64,000 nt of DNA from Coniella vitis (lineage: Eukaryota > Ascomycota > Sordariomycetes > Diaporthales > Schizoparmaceae), in the NCBI GenBank assembly GCA_011317545.1, contig WUJK01000013.1, positions 558,001-622,000 on the forward strand. Reading direction: 5' to 3'. Position 1 is the first letter of the stretch; the number at the start of each line of letters is the position of its first letter. Shown here one piece after another: positions 44,780 through 57,200 of this stretch. Below the pieces are notes generated by a model. The model was not told where the DNA came from, searched no databases, and saw nothing but the letters and a program-made list of their open reading frames with translations. The position numbers and the translations under genes were made by a program.

Positions 44780-45520
44780 AGACCCCTTATTAGGAACTAC
44801 CTATACTCGGACTCTTTAAATTAAATCCGGACTAATTAATCGTAATATTAGGCGCCGCTAATATATTCTAATCCGTACCCTTAAACGAAGGATCTTATAT
44901 AGATAGAACGGCCTCTTTAATAGCTATAGTTTAAATAGCTTCGGTAACTCGCTTACGCTCCTCCTCTTCTAAACTAATATTTACTAACTTTATACCCTTC
45001 TCCTAAAGAAACCGTTATTATTTCTTTAGACGAGATAATCTAGCTAAAGTCTCTATTAGATAGGCTTATATATTAGTAAGTTCCCTCTAACGCTCTAATA
45101 GATACTCCTCCTCCTCTAACTTATAACTATCTAAATATATTAACTCGTCGTTAATCTTAAATACTAAGGAAAGAATTAATATTAATATAATAAGAACTAT
45201 TAAGAAAAACCACTTATATAAGGATACTAATATTCGTAACGTATTATAAGAACTATTTCGTTTAATATATTATATATAACTTTTTATATTATTAACTATC
45301 TTATATATTAACCCCTCCTTTAGGTATAATAAATAAGGTATAACTTCGTAACCTTAGGTTTCGATATATACGAAACGATTTAAAATAATAATACGCTTTT
45401 TAGATAAAGATAAGGACGGATTTATAGTATACGATTTTATAATTCTAGAAGATATAATAAATTAGGAAAATATAATCCGAAATAAGAATATTAGGTAGGA
45501 TTATTTATAGGAATAAGGAA
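44780..45520 (-). pseudogene. Antisense reading-frame ghost with membrane helix and coiled coil
   Basis: Opposite to pol, between the chromodomain and the 3' LTR, a single minus frame can be followed for about 240 codons, broken only by TAA/TAG. From N to C it includes RIIILNRFVYIET, GYEVIPYLLYLKEG, IKRNSSYNTLRI, a hydrophobic helix KWFFLIVLIILILILSLVF (about 45168-45225), then a Glu/Lys/Leu-rich coiled coil (LDSYKLEEEEYLLER, IETLARLSRLKK, LEEEERKRVTEAI). The family is unknown to me. The layout suggests a small membrane-anchored coiled-coil protein encoded antisense within the element. Confidence 0.5.
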
Positions 45521-45615
45521 TAATCTTTAGGGATAAAGATCTATAGAAGGGAGATAATATTATAACCTATAAATATATAGGTTATAAGAATAAGCTAGCG
45601 TAACTATATATTAAT

Positions 45616-46013
45616 AAATCGGAACCTTAACGGACCGATAGGGATCTTTTATATAAGGAATACGAATAATATAATTAGGGTTAGGGTAGAGCCTATAAGA
45701 GATTACTATTATTTATCGGATAATTAATAGGTAACTATAGGTATTAATAAGCTCGGATAAGCTATATATTAATAAATAGGATAATAGAAGGATATAAGGA
45801 CGATAGATTTCCTAGCTATTAGATAGTTTCCCTTATAATCTTTAGTTATAAATCTAAGTATTATTTTATATAATAGGGTAATCCCTCTTAATTACTTATA
45901 ATACTTAATATTGCTCGATAATATACGAAGACTTAAAGGTAATACTTCCCTACCTGCTAATATACAACTTATAGGTACTTCCAGAATCCGGGATTCAGGT
46001 AAGGATCATTATA
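45616..46013 (+). repeat. 3' LTR (398 bp)
   Basis: Gap-free match to 38395-38792. At most differences in its last 120 bp (for example TTGCTCG, CCTGCTA, TTCCAGAA, GATTCAGG) this copy keeps the unmutated base, opposite to the left part. So RIP weakened toward the outer edge. Confidence 0.93.
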
Positions 46014-47112
46014 AGTATATTATCTTTAGTTTCTATGTTTTCTAAGCCAATCACTAGAACCTAATAGAAGAATCGAAGAAAATGATGGAAGATTTGGAAA
46101 GTAATAGGGAAATTGAGAACTCGAGATTAAGGAAGAGAGAGAGAATGGTCAGCAAGTAGGATAGAAAAATAGTAGCATTGCAGAAATCCTGAAAACTATA
46201 GTACAACGCGGACCTGGTTTCAACAAACGCCTGGACTTCGCCTCCTAAGCCACAAATACTGGAGAATTAGACCTGCAAGATGCTTTTCCTATACGGAGGC
46301 CATAGCGCTCAATATCTGATAATTCATGTTCGCATTAATTTTCTAGAAAAAATGACTATATACACTAACCATTTAGTACACTTATTACCTATACATCCTT
46401 TTGACACGCCGTTTAAAGGCCTGAAACTTGTAGAATTTAAAGCTTGTAGCGCCCTGGGGCAAAAGAAGGGGGAGAAAAGAGGAAAATCAAGAGAGGGATA
46501 GGAGGAGAGGAACAAAGAGAAAATGGAAAAATAGATGAAAAGAAAGGCAGCGCGTTGGCATTCTACGTCTTGGGCACTGCCCTGGACGCTGCCCTTGTTC
46601 ACCTGCATAGCCGCCGTGGGAAGCGCTCAACTTGCAATACATTCAGCTCGCGGGCTGTGGCGCATTCTCTGCAACAGGATCGTGCGTGCCCTCGACAGTG
46701 TTTCTTTTCTCGTTAGTAAACCATCCACAAGAGGCCGCCCTTGGACGACGAATCGCAAGTAGACCGACCCACTGAGCCATATCTTGTGTGCGCTGACACC
46801 ATTCCCAATTCCAATAATACTCGCAGATGCAAGAGAAAAAAAAAAGATTAGCATAGCCACCATGCGCGAACACGTCGCGCCATCAAGGCTGGGAAACAGG
46901 GAAAATTGGAACCGAGGCTGAGCCCCGTCAAACCTACCATAAGTACATTCCCCCTTCAAGTCTTTTATAGGAACTTAGCTTTGTGCTCGATCTTCTCCAA
47001 TAGACTTAGATTGCTTCAGGTGTCAGGCTGTACATACGACGCTCTGCGGTGGTACCTTCCGGCCCGAAACTTTCCTTCCTACCATTTCTGACGAGGCCTT
47101 CATTTGGCGAGG
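46014..47112. other. Intergenic, no gene recognised
   Basis: Normal base composition resumes right after the LTR. Frames of up to 110 codons occur on both strands without motifs. Should contain the promoter of the NLR-like gene. Confidence 0.45.
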
Positions 47113-50100
47113 ATGGGCAACTCGACAGAAAGAACCACCCGCTTTCTCGACACCTTCAGTAAAGCTCGTGATAAGTTGCGCAGTCGGAGCAGATCATCAA
47201 CATCAAGTTCTGAGCAGCGTCCTGATCGTAGCCGGGGCGCCTCAAAACCTGGCAAGCTCGGAAGTGATACTCAAAGATACTCTCGGTCAGACATTGTGGT
47301 CCCACAGGTCCTTCCCGCCAAGACATCTGAGCAGACTGACGAGGGCAGGAAGTCAACAACGTCAGAAGATAATCGTAACCTAGCGCACCATGAAGCAGCC
47401 AATGTTGGTGGTTTTGCTGCTGCAGATATGCAGAGTAACAAGCCGGAACGTGTGCGTCAGGAGCCTGTCACAGCACCAGTCAAAGATCACGGTGCCAAAA
47501 GCGTGGCTGAAGAGAATCAAACAACTACTCCGCAGATTCAAATCAGCCAGCCTGCTCAGCTACCGACTTCAAGCTGTGTTGCCGTCGATCAGCCGCAGGT
47601 GCCGAGGGCAACAACCCAGCTCAAGGATGACCTCTGGCAGCAAGCATACAATCTGCTTTCGGATGAGGAAAAGAAAGGCCTCTCGGCACTGCACAGCAGA
47701 GAAGACACGCCAGCAGGCGATGAAAGCCAGTTTGGGAGGAAGATGGTCAATGATGCTGTAGAGATGACGCGCAAGAAGCAGGAGCAGTGCGAAGAAGAAG
47801 CATGGCGCGTCAGCATCAACGGAAAGGATGGAGGCGATATCATTCTCCGCGACAAGGCGGCCGTGGTCATCGACTGGCTCACGAAAGCTGGTAACATCGG
47901 CGCAGGTTTCGCGCCCTCTCTGGTCCAGCAAGTATGGCCATGCGTCAAAGGACTGCTGCAAATCCCGGTCGCGGCGGCAAAGCAGATGCAAGCGCTTTTG
48001 CAGGTTGCGAGCAGCGTTGCGCGGGTGATTGCACGGGGTTACGTGTATGAAGGATCCTACGACGAGAACAATACGCCTGCTGATGCCCTCACACCTTTAC
48101 GTCAGTCTTTGGTCGATTTGTACAAAGGGGCTCTTCAGCTTCTATCTCAGGCCGGAGAACTACTGGACCAGAACGCGCTGACTAGGGCTATTAAAGCCGT
48201 CTTGGACCCGGACGTCATTAAATCGGCCAGTGAAAACCTCTCCGCCCTTGAGAAGCAGCTGAACTTGGATGTACAAGCAGCACAGGTTGTCAGTTCTAAC
48301 CAGGCCTACGAAAAGCTGCGCCATGCCCTGGAGATCCTGGACAGGCCAGTGCTCCGAACAGACGAAAATGTGCGAAAGCTTCTGATCAAATTTAAAAAGG
48401 AGGAAGAAATCACGGAATTGGAGTGGCTCAGCCGGATGAACCATGACGATCGGTACGTTAAGACTGTTGAAGACATGTTGGACCACACATGTGAATGGAT
48501 TTTGAATCATGAGAAATTCCAAGAATGGGAATGCTCGAATGGGAGCGCATTGATATGGCTTCAAGGCTCATGTATGGCAGCCATCATCGCACTCACAGAT
48601 AGGTATACGCTGACACTTCAACAGCTGGTACGGGAAAGACATACCTAACAACAAAAGTCATTCAGCGCAAGGATGAACTTCTCAACAAGGCTGGAACTCA
48701 CGATGAGGGCTTGGCCTTCTTCTACTTCAACCGCAGTATTGCGACATCCAGTACGGCCATCTCGTGTCTTAGAAGCCTGCTCCGTCAGCTTTCGCGACCT
48801 TACAGCCACGGGGAGTACATGCGGAAAAGCCTAAGTGAGCGTATAGCCCAGTGGCGGATTAAGGGCCACGGGGGACCAAGCCTTGGATTCTGCCGAGAAG
48901 AGCTCCTAACCTCCGCAAACCTGTTTCCGCGAACGACAATCATTATCGACGCCCTCGACGAATGCGACACTGGTGATAGAAAGATTCTTGTCAAGACTTT
49001 GAGCGAACTCGTGCGCTGCAGCGTACGTCCTCTCAAAATATTTATATCTGGACGCCCTGATATGGACTTTGGAGCTGCCTTTCTCGATCGAACCACTGTG
49101 ACGATAGGCGTTGAGGACAATCAAGAGGACATCGCTCGACTGGTGAGGACGCGCATGGAAGAGTGGAGGTGGGATGAGAATCTAAAGCAAAGGGTCATCA
49201 AAGTGCTTCTCGAAAAGAGCCAGGGCATGTGAGTCAATATTTCACTCGCTGAGCTTCTTCAGTATCTCTCCTTATATCTCGATATAGTCCTGGGCCGTCC
49301 TCGGCCACTTCACATGCCGAAATCCGCGAAGACTAAAATTTACATTCTCAGGTTCCGTTGGACGGCTCTCCAGATCGACCACATACTGGAGATAGAGGTC
49401 AAACAAGATATCAATGAAGCTCTTGAACAGCTGCCTGAAGGTCTTGAAGGTGCATATGACGCGATCTGCGAAAGACAAATGGACCTGAAGCTTGGTAAGA
49501 CGAGGGCTGCAATCGCCAAACGCGCCATAATGTGGGTAATGGCGGCCAAACAGCCGTTGGAGTCCCCCGACTTACTATCCGCCGTACGACTCAACCCCGT
49601 CAACTTTATCGAGACTATGGTCCGCTCTCGGAAACAGGGTACCATCTTGCTTGGCGAAATTCGCCCATTGCTCGAGCCTCAGCGCGTTGCATGTACTTAC
49701 GTTGACGATGAAATTACCGAGGAAACGCTGCTCAGGCTCTGCGCAAACCTCTTAACCATCAACTCGTCTACACGCTGCTGGGAATTCTGCCACGCGTCCG
49801 TGTCCGAGTATTTTGAACGCCGTCATTTCAGAGCTTTGCAGGCACACTCTCATCTCGGTGCTTCCAGCTTAATGTTATGCATTGATTTGCACCGGTCGGC
49901 TGAGCTAAAGCTGCGCGTTGGAGCCGCGACGTGCCTCTCGCAGGGTGAAGCCAAATATGAAAAGAGAGTGTCCTGGAGTGATTACTCTCGCGGCGGCTTT
50001 CACATGAGACCCTACTTTGTGCAGTACTGCATTGAGTACTGGGCCAGGCATTTCCATTTCGTGGACAAGTTGCTAGGTCAAGGATGCGTGGGACCCAGTG

Positions 50101-51710
50101 AGCTACAGGAAAAATATGTGGACGTAACAGTGCCAGTGAAGGCCCTCGGGAATCTGCTGCGCTCCTTTCTGGGCCATCCACTTGAGCCTAGTCCAGAGTA
50201 CAAGTCGTGGATGAGGGCAAGCTACTCGCACTCACGGGCACAGGTTTCTGTTTGGAAAACTATGGCCAGGTATGATTTATTTCATTTGCTACGGGACTGG
50301 TGGGATAATTTCGAATTCCGACATGAGAGCGAAACCTATCCCGCCGACGATCACACCCAGCTGGCTGCAAGAGACCGCGCGAATTTGTTCGATTATGCAT
50401 GTCGTCGAGGCATGGTGAAAATGGGTAAACTACTGCTCGATGCAAGCACCAGTCTCAAAGAGTCAGACGAAGCGCACTTCTTCACCTCTGCGTGCATTCA
50501 TGACGACATGGAAATGGTCAAATTTCTGCTTGAAGTTGGCACGAGTCCCGGAGGGACACGCGAAGAGAGGGCGATACATCACTTGTCGACGGTGGCGCAT
50601 TGGGGAAAGGTCGAGATGTGCAAGCTGCTCGTCGAAACCGGTCAGTTCGATCTCGACTGGCCCGCAGACACAATGCATAACCCCTTGTGCGGGGCGGTAA
50701 ATACACATAATCTTGACCTGCTTCAGTATCTTATCTCTGCCGGTGCAGATACGAATATTCCCCTCAGAGATGGTCATGGAGGCGTTGCTGGGAGTCCGCT
50801 TGCTTACGCCGCTTCTCTGGGTAGAGTCACGGCCATGCGGATCATGGTAGAGAAAGGCAGGGCTGACCCGAACTTGGTCATGCCGTCCGGAGACACAGTG
50901 GCGATATGCGCCGCATACCATCACAGATTCGGGGCACTCGAGTACCTGATATGCAACTTCAAGATCAACCCCAATGCATACATGCCGGATGATGCGATGT
51001 ATGGATCTATCTTGATCGCTGCACTCCATTCGACCAAGGTTCTCGATCCCGACAAACTTCGTTGTCTTGCGGGGCTTGGCGTGGACTTGTGTGGCTTTTA
51101 CCGGCCAACAAACGACAGCGATGCCTTCCTCGACTGCGGCTCGCCTCTCGAAGTTCTTGCTCGCGCCGGAAATGTAGAGGCCATCGAGTGCCTGATTGAG
51201 GAGTACGACGCAGACATCAATCAGATATCCAGCAGAGGAAGATATGGTAGCGCCCTTATAGCTGCCATATGCATCACCGAGGATCAGTATCTCGACGAAT
51301 TTATCCGTCAATACGTGGTGCGCTACCTGCTTGAAGCCGGTGCAGATGTCAACCTCCAAGTACGGCAGGGCAAGCATCACAGCCCGCTCGCTGCAGCTAT
51401 TGATTTCGCAGATGACAATGTAGATATGGTTCAAGAGCTGATCAATCAAGGAGCCGACGTCAATATGGAGCTCATCCATAGCCGGTTTCGCAGCGCCTTG
51501 ATGCTGGCTGCGTCGATGGGCAAGAAAGATGTGGTGCAGCTTTTGATTGACGAGGGCGCAGATGTCCACCGCCAGGAGAATGAGGGCTGGGAAAAGCTAT
51601 TGCAAAGCCGGTGTAACACTGAAGATCCAGATAAGGAAGCCGACGAGTCTGATCAATTTTACCATAGCGTGGGTATTGAAATCGTATCCACATATGGAGA
51701 TTCAGACTAA
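47113..51710 (+). CDS. NACHT-ankyrin NLR-like (STAND) protein
   Basis: Predicted signal-transducing NTPase of the fungal NLR-like class linked to non-self recognition and programmed cell death. Exons 47113-48571, 48625-49228 and 49352-51710 give 4422 nt and 1473 aa. The N-terminal 160 residues are low-complexity Ser/Arg/Gln. A helical NACHT-associated N-terminal domain follows (about 170-460, starting DDLWQQAYNLLSDEEKKGLS). The P-loop GSSGTGKT (about 485) is formed exactly across intron 1, and Walker B is TIIIDALDECD (about 591). After intron 2, GMFRWTALQID and LEQLPEGLEGAYDAI are typical of the post-NACHT region. Degenerate ankyrin repeats fill about 1000-1440 (LLEAGADVNLQVRQGKHHSP, LINQGADVNME, LLIDEGADVHRQEN). 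Intact throughout, between two RIP-destroyed blocks. Confidence 0.9.
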
Positions 51711-52846
51711 GACGTTGATAATCGAGGGCATCCGGACAAACTAGGCCTATTGGACGAATAAAGTAGACTGGTCTACGAAATAGGACTGGCTAGAATAGGT
51801 GTATTTCGTCTACCATTCGACTGCATGGTATATACGATGCATATTATTCATAATAGTCCTGCCCCCTGTGCCTTGTAATTGGGATTCTCTTGTATTACCT
51901 TAGGCACGAGCGGTCTGAGTCGGAGGGTTTGATGGCTGAGAATATTCAAGTTTGTCCTCGTCTAACTTTGGCTCAGGCTACTACCATCGAGGAAATATAC
52001 TAACCGTGCGGATAATTGGCCGACGCATTTGCAGACTACGACTAACAGCTTTCTGACGCATACAGAGATGAGGGAGCTGTTCGCGTTCCCGGTTCCTGTC
52101 ATCCAGCATTAAAGTAGACATCATATCATAGCAATCGCAAAGCTCATATTAGCATCTGCAGTCTGGCATCCACACTTGATTCAATTGAAGTGATTTCAGA
52201 ATCTCATAAATGGATTGGTATTCAACCCTGTAATGGGTTCCAATACATGATTGTTTGAAGAATACAAAGCAAATAGGTAAGGTAGCAATTGAACGACGCG
52301 GGTCTGATTCGATATTCGTCTTGCTGGTCTAAGTACAGACGTCTATAGGGTGTGAGTTTGACATGGCTAGAAGGCTGAGGGCAGGCTGGCAACTCGTTGT
52401 GGCTCTTGAATTGCGTACTTCCACCGAGCTGCTGCGGCAGTGCCGCAAGTTAGAACCAGCGAGATCTTTATTTTGATAACCCTTTGAAATATCCAGAGTT
52501 AGTATGGGAAACTGCTGAGGTGGTTTGTCTCTATGTTCTCGTCGCACTGATTAATGGTATGGGATAGGCAGGAAGGCTGCTTGGAATTGCGCAGTACTTT
52601 TAGATGAGGCGACATTCGACATGAAGTTTTCTGGCACAACTTCCCAGAGGACCAGTCACCAGGCAACCAGCATACAAATCTTTGTCACGCTGCATTAGCA
52701 CGATAAAGCGGCGAGGTTTGCGATGGAAGTCGCTTGATAGAGCGGGGCGTCACATCAAGGTAACCAAGAACACAACACTCAGGGGTTAATTGTCTCTAAG
52801 TACCAGGTTCAAGACTTCACGATCATCCATATCCCCAAGCAGGTCT
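51711..52846. other. Intergenic, no gene recognised
   Basis: Separates the 3' ends of the NLR-like gene and the kinase pseudogene. Short frames only; composition near normal. Confidence 0.45.
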
Positions 52847-53890
52847 TTAACAAACATCTTTTCGATCCATTTCCTCTGGTTGCAATGACGTATCAAGGTC
52901 CTTGACATCCTGGTTATTTTCTTTCAGAAAATCTGACCTCTCCTTGACGGACGAATTTGCTGCATCGTTGAGCTTTGCCAGAACACCTTTTAGTGCTTTC
53001 CACTGTTTGAGTCGAGTAAGATCGGGCACGTTTGCCAAGCAGTATTCCTCATCTTGTTAACATCGAGTGTCCATAGCTAGTAGCTTTTCAAGCAAAGTGT
53101 CTAAAGTACTGCGCGAATTGGCGCGCACCACCAGCATTTCATTCTCGACAATATCAAGCAATTCGTGTGCCCAGGGCGTACAGCGCTCGTTGGCATACAG
53201 CTCACTCAATTTCTGCGGTAATATATGAGCTGAAAGTCCATCGTGCATTGCAGTAAAAATAGTGTTAACAGGACAGAGTGAAACTGAAATACTCACCTTT
53301 AACACGACGTCTTTGACCTTAAAGACATATTATGCTTCCCCCTGCGTCTAAGAGTTCCAGCGCTCAATATCGAAGAAGATATCCGTCATACTACCATAGA
53401 GGGACGGGGCTAAGCGATCGAAACTAAAGCTACCTCTCCCGGTATTTCCTATGAGCAGCCAACAAAGGAGCTCCAGATATAGACACCCCAGTGTCCAAAT
53501 ATCGAAACTCCGGTGTATTATCGCACCGTTGATTTCGCACTCTGGTGGTGTGTACGTAGGCCTTATAGGTGATCTGGTGTTGAGGCGCATAGATCTGCTC
53601 TCCATACTATCTATAGATGTTACGAGAATACCCCAATCTTGCTTCCCTAATATACCCTTTGGGTACCACAGGATATTCTCTCTCCTGATATCTCCATGTC
53701 GACCGTACTTCTTACTTAGATGTGATGGGTTGTATATCACGCTAACGGCTTCTATAAGGCCAAGGCATTGTTTCGATAGCCAACGAAGAAACCCTATATC
53801 CTTCAAGTCAGGATTTGGGTTTACGGAATCCAAATACCTTTCAAGACCGTGCTCGGCCCAAGGGAATATCATATAATGTGAAAGTGGCAT
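52847..53890 (-). pseudogene. Protein kinase, 5'-truncated, three in-frame stops
   Basis: The minus frame from 53890 gives the kinase C-lobe: RHGDIRRENILWY (catalytic loop HxDxxxxN equivalent), TPPECE (APE region), RSFDIWTLGCLYLELL (DxWxxG). It then meets TAG at 53348-53350 and TAA at 53330-53332. In the same frame VFKVKDVVLK leads to an intact intron (53213-53296, GTGAGT...CAG). KLSELYANERCTPWAHELLD follows, a further TAA at 53057-53059 interrupts, and the tail ends at 52847. Each stop is a CAG or CAA codon changed at CpA. The ATP-binding N-lobe is missing, replaced by AT-rich repeat DNA. Fungal NACHT neighbours often include such kinases. Confidence 0.87.
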
Positions 53891-54240
53891 TCAACCCTAA
53901 CCCGAAAGCCATTATGTCAGCCTGACAATGGGCTTTATATAAGCAGAACAATGGCTTCGGCAACACTCAAATATTCGAATAATAGCTCTTTTTTACAGCT
54001 AGATATATAGAATATATATACTCTTTTAACCTCTCTTTTATTTCGCCTGTTTCAGCTAATAACTAAGCTTTATACGCACCTTATTTTCTTAGTTATAAGC
54101 CCGGATACGAGCTAAACGGCTAGAATCTCCTTTTCCTAAGTAAACGTATAAGCTTACTAATTAAAATCACTTTTATTTAATATCTTTAATCCCTAATAAC
54201 GGCGTAAATCGACTATCTAAGCCGTAAGGACCTACTTTTC
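53891..54240. other. Transition into AT-rich repeat block
   Basis: Composition changes between about 53950 and 54000 from normal to RIP-type, with few CA or TG beyond. No LTR could be recognised here for the Copia element that follows. Confidence 0.5.
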
Positions 54241-57200
54241 TTATAATAGCTTTAGAGGACTTTAAATATTAGGTAAAATATACGGATTCTATTACCTTTC
54301 CGGTATAATATACTACGCTTAGGGCTTATTATTAGTAAAAAGGTATCTAATCCGATATAAACCCTAAAGACCCTAATACGTAAATAACTAGTTTAAGTAT
54401 ACCTATATAAGTATAATCGGATAAAATATTATACGGAGGTCTTCTTAATAATTATAAGAAGATTTATAATAACTTAAATAAGGGATTTATACCTCCGATA
54501 TAGGAATAACGCTAGCGATTCTATAATAAATAGGTCCGAAACTACTAAATTAGTCTATTAGCCGAGAAGGAGAAGAAAATAACTTTCGAAAAGATCGCTA
54601 CCTAGATTAATAAAACGGTCCTAGACTCTCTACTTTAGCTTATTCGTATAAACCTTGCTAAGATTAAAGGTTAATAAATACTTAAGGACCTTATAAAGAA
54701 ACTAAAGGAGGAACTATTACCTTCGGATATTATTATATAAAACTTCGTTTACTAAAAATATCTTATAATTCTCGAGAAGGCTAAATATCCGACTTTAGCC
54801 TCTAAATAGCTAAACGAGTATATATAGGCGTATATTTAAGCTAAAGTAAATAACCTCCTTAAGGCTACGGGAATATACGCTACGGAGCTATTCCTTATAG
54901 CTATTTAGTATCGCTTAGCTCTAGATTAGGTAACTCGAATACTATAGGATTATATTACGAACTAGGTAATTAGTAAGGATATCCTATCTATTAAGTATTA
55001 TTCTAAGGCTTATTCTACCCTTCTCTTAATCGATTTAATCTCTAGTAAAGGGTTAAAGATAGGTATTAACGTATTTAATACGTTAATCTATATTAACTCG
55101 GTATAAAACGGTAATTCCGGTAAATCCTCTACTAATAAAAAGCATTTAAACTATAAGTATCTATATAAAACTCTATCTTATTATTATAGCTAGTAATTAT
55201 AAACCTATTAGCAGCTTAGATAGGTATATAACGGGACGAAACCGGATAACGTAGAGGCTATACTAAATAAGAAAGAGATCTACCGTATATAGTAGAAGTT
55301 AGGACTAAGATAATATAAATACCTTATTAGTAAACTTATTACGAAGAAGTAGCTATTTAACGGCTAGAACTTACTAGATTTTCCTAATTTAGGTAGTTCG
55401 GGCCGATTAGGGTAAATAAATAGTAATAATAAAGATAATAAGTATATAGGAGGATATCTTAAAGGATAAATAGGGCTTAGAACGCCCGTATACTCTATTT
55501 CTTTATATCTTTTCCTTTAGTTATACTATATTTTATATATATATTTATATAAAGTATAATATATATAATCTCTTTATCTTAGTTATTATAATCCTATTTA
55601 GCCTAGATTATAATAGTAATTAACCTAGACCTACTCTTTTAGAACTAGTTTAATAGAGCCTTCTCTATAATCGAGGAAGGCTATTATAACCTCTTATAAA
55701 ATACTATTTTAGATAACTATAGAGCTATATACCTTATTAATAGTATCTTACTTCTAGAGGATAAGTTATTCGTCCCTAAAGATAACGGTATAACCGTTAG
55801 TATAAGTAATACCTTATTCCTAGTTAAGGGATATAGTATATAAATTATTAAATAATACCTTAATAATAAAATATATAACCTTATTCTTAAAAAGGTATAT
55901 TTAATAGAAGGTTTTTATATAAATATTATCTCTAAAGCGTTATTAGCTAAAAGGGGAGTTTAATACTATAGTTTTAATTATACGTTACGTTTAGGCGATT
56001 TAAACGATAATAAAGTTCTAATAACCCTAAAAAGGTATTTTAACTTAGCCTTCTTTAAATATATTTTATATTACTCCTCCTATCTATTATTACCCTCTTT
56101 TATTCCGTTTAATAAAGCCGGTATACTATATCTACCCGTTTCGAACTTACTATTTCGTTTATCTTTTAATCTATTTAAAGACCGAGAGGACTCGGAGTAC
56201 CTATAATATTTACGTTTAGGCTATTTAAGCGTATAAGTATTATAAAAGCTAGTCTAATAAGCCCGCGGAATTAAAATAAACGGTATATAAAGACTAAATT
56301 ATAAATACTATACGAAAGTATACTTAACTCGTATTATATACCGAGGACTATCTAAGAATATTAGCCCTAAGCCCTTTTAGAGGGTTTACTAGGATATATT
56401 TATATTTTACCCGGGTATAAGAGGGGCTAGGTATATAATAGTATTTAAGGACGAGTTCTTAGGTAAATTCTTTATCTCTATAATTATAGATAAGATAGGA
56501 CCGATAATCTTTAGCTTAATTCGTAACTTTATCGCCTAGGTATATTAATAGTTTTAGCTTAACGTATATAAAATCCGCTAAAACGGTAAAGCCGCCGTTC
56601 TATATATAAACTATAGTATAGCTTATATACGATAATATTAGGAGGTAGGAATCGAGCTTAAAATAACCCCTTTATATATAAAAGAGCCTAACGGTATAGC
56701 CGAGAAAGTAGGGTACGAATTAATTAAGAAATAATTAGTAATACTATTATCTATAAACCTATTATCTTATTTATAGCCCGAAGCGATAAAAATAGCGGCT
56801 TATTTATATAATATTAGCTTAACAGTAATAAAGTATTAGTAATCCCTAAATAATCTACTTAAGGGATAGTTCCGTCGGAATATACCGATAATACTATTAG
56901 ATAAGGACCTTCGCCCTAATTAGAGCTATATCTATACCTATAGCTATTATACCTATATACTTAGAGTAGAGAGAGAAGTAGGAAACTTTAGGAAAGAGAT
57001 AAAAATAGCGGAATATATATATATTAGATATCTTATAGGCTATATCGCCTTAAATATCTTTAGAGTATAGATACCCTTTATAGATATAGTATATATAATA
57101 AGGAATATTTAGTTTAATAAGATAGTTTTCTATAACCTATTAAAGGAGAGGCTTAGATAACCCCTTCCTAACTATAAGTTCGAGAAAATATTACTATAAG

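Larger units (their letters stand above)
38395..46013 (+). mobile_element. Full-length Ty3/Gypsy chromovirus, destroyed by RIP
   Basis: A 7.6-kb LTR retrotransposon bounded by 398-bp direct repeats. The interior is extremely AT-rich with almost no CA or TG, and most frames are cut by TAA/TAG where Gln or Trp codons are expected, which is the mark of RIP. Ghosts of gag, zinc knuckle, aspartic protease, reverse transcriptase, RNase H, integrase and chromodomain can be read in that order on +, which defines a Ty3/Gypsy chromovirus. No coding capacity remains. An antisense frame and an antisense tRNA-like sequence occupy the 3' internal region. I could not identify a clear target-site duplication or primer-binding site. 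Confidence 0.93.

Noticed and set aside
50463..51569. A 368-codon minus frame opposite the NLR-like gene
   Set aside because: Antisense shadow of the ankyrin region.
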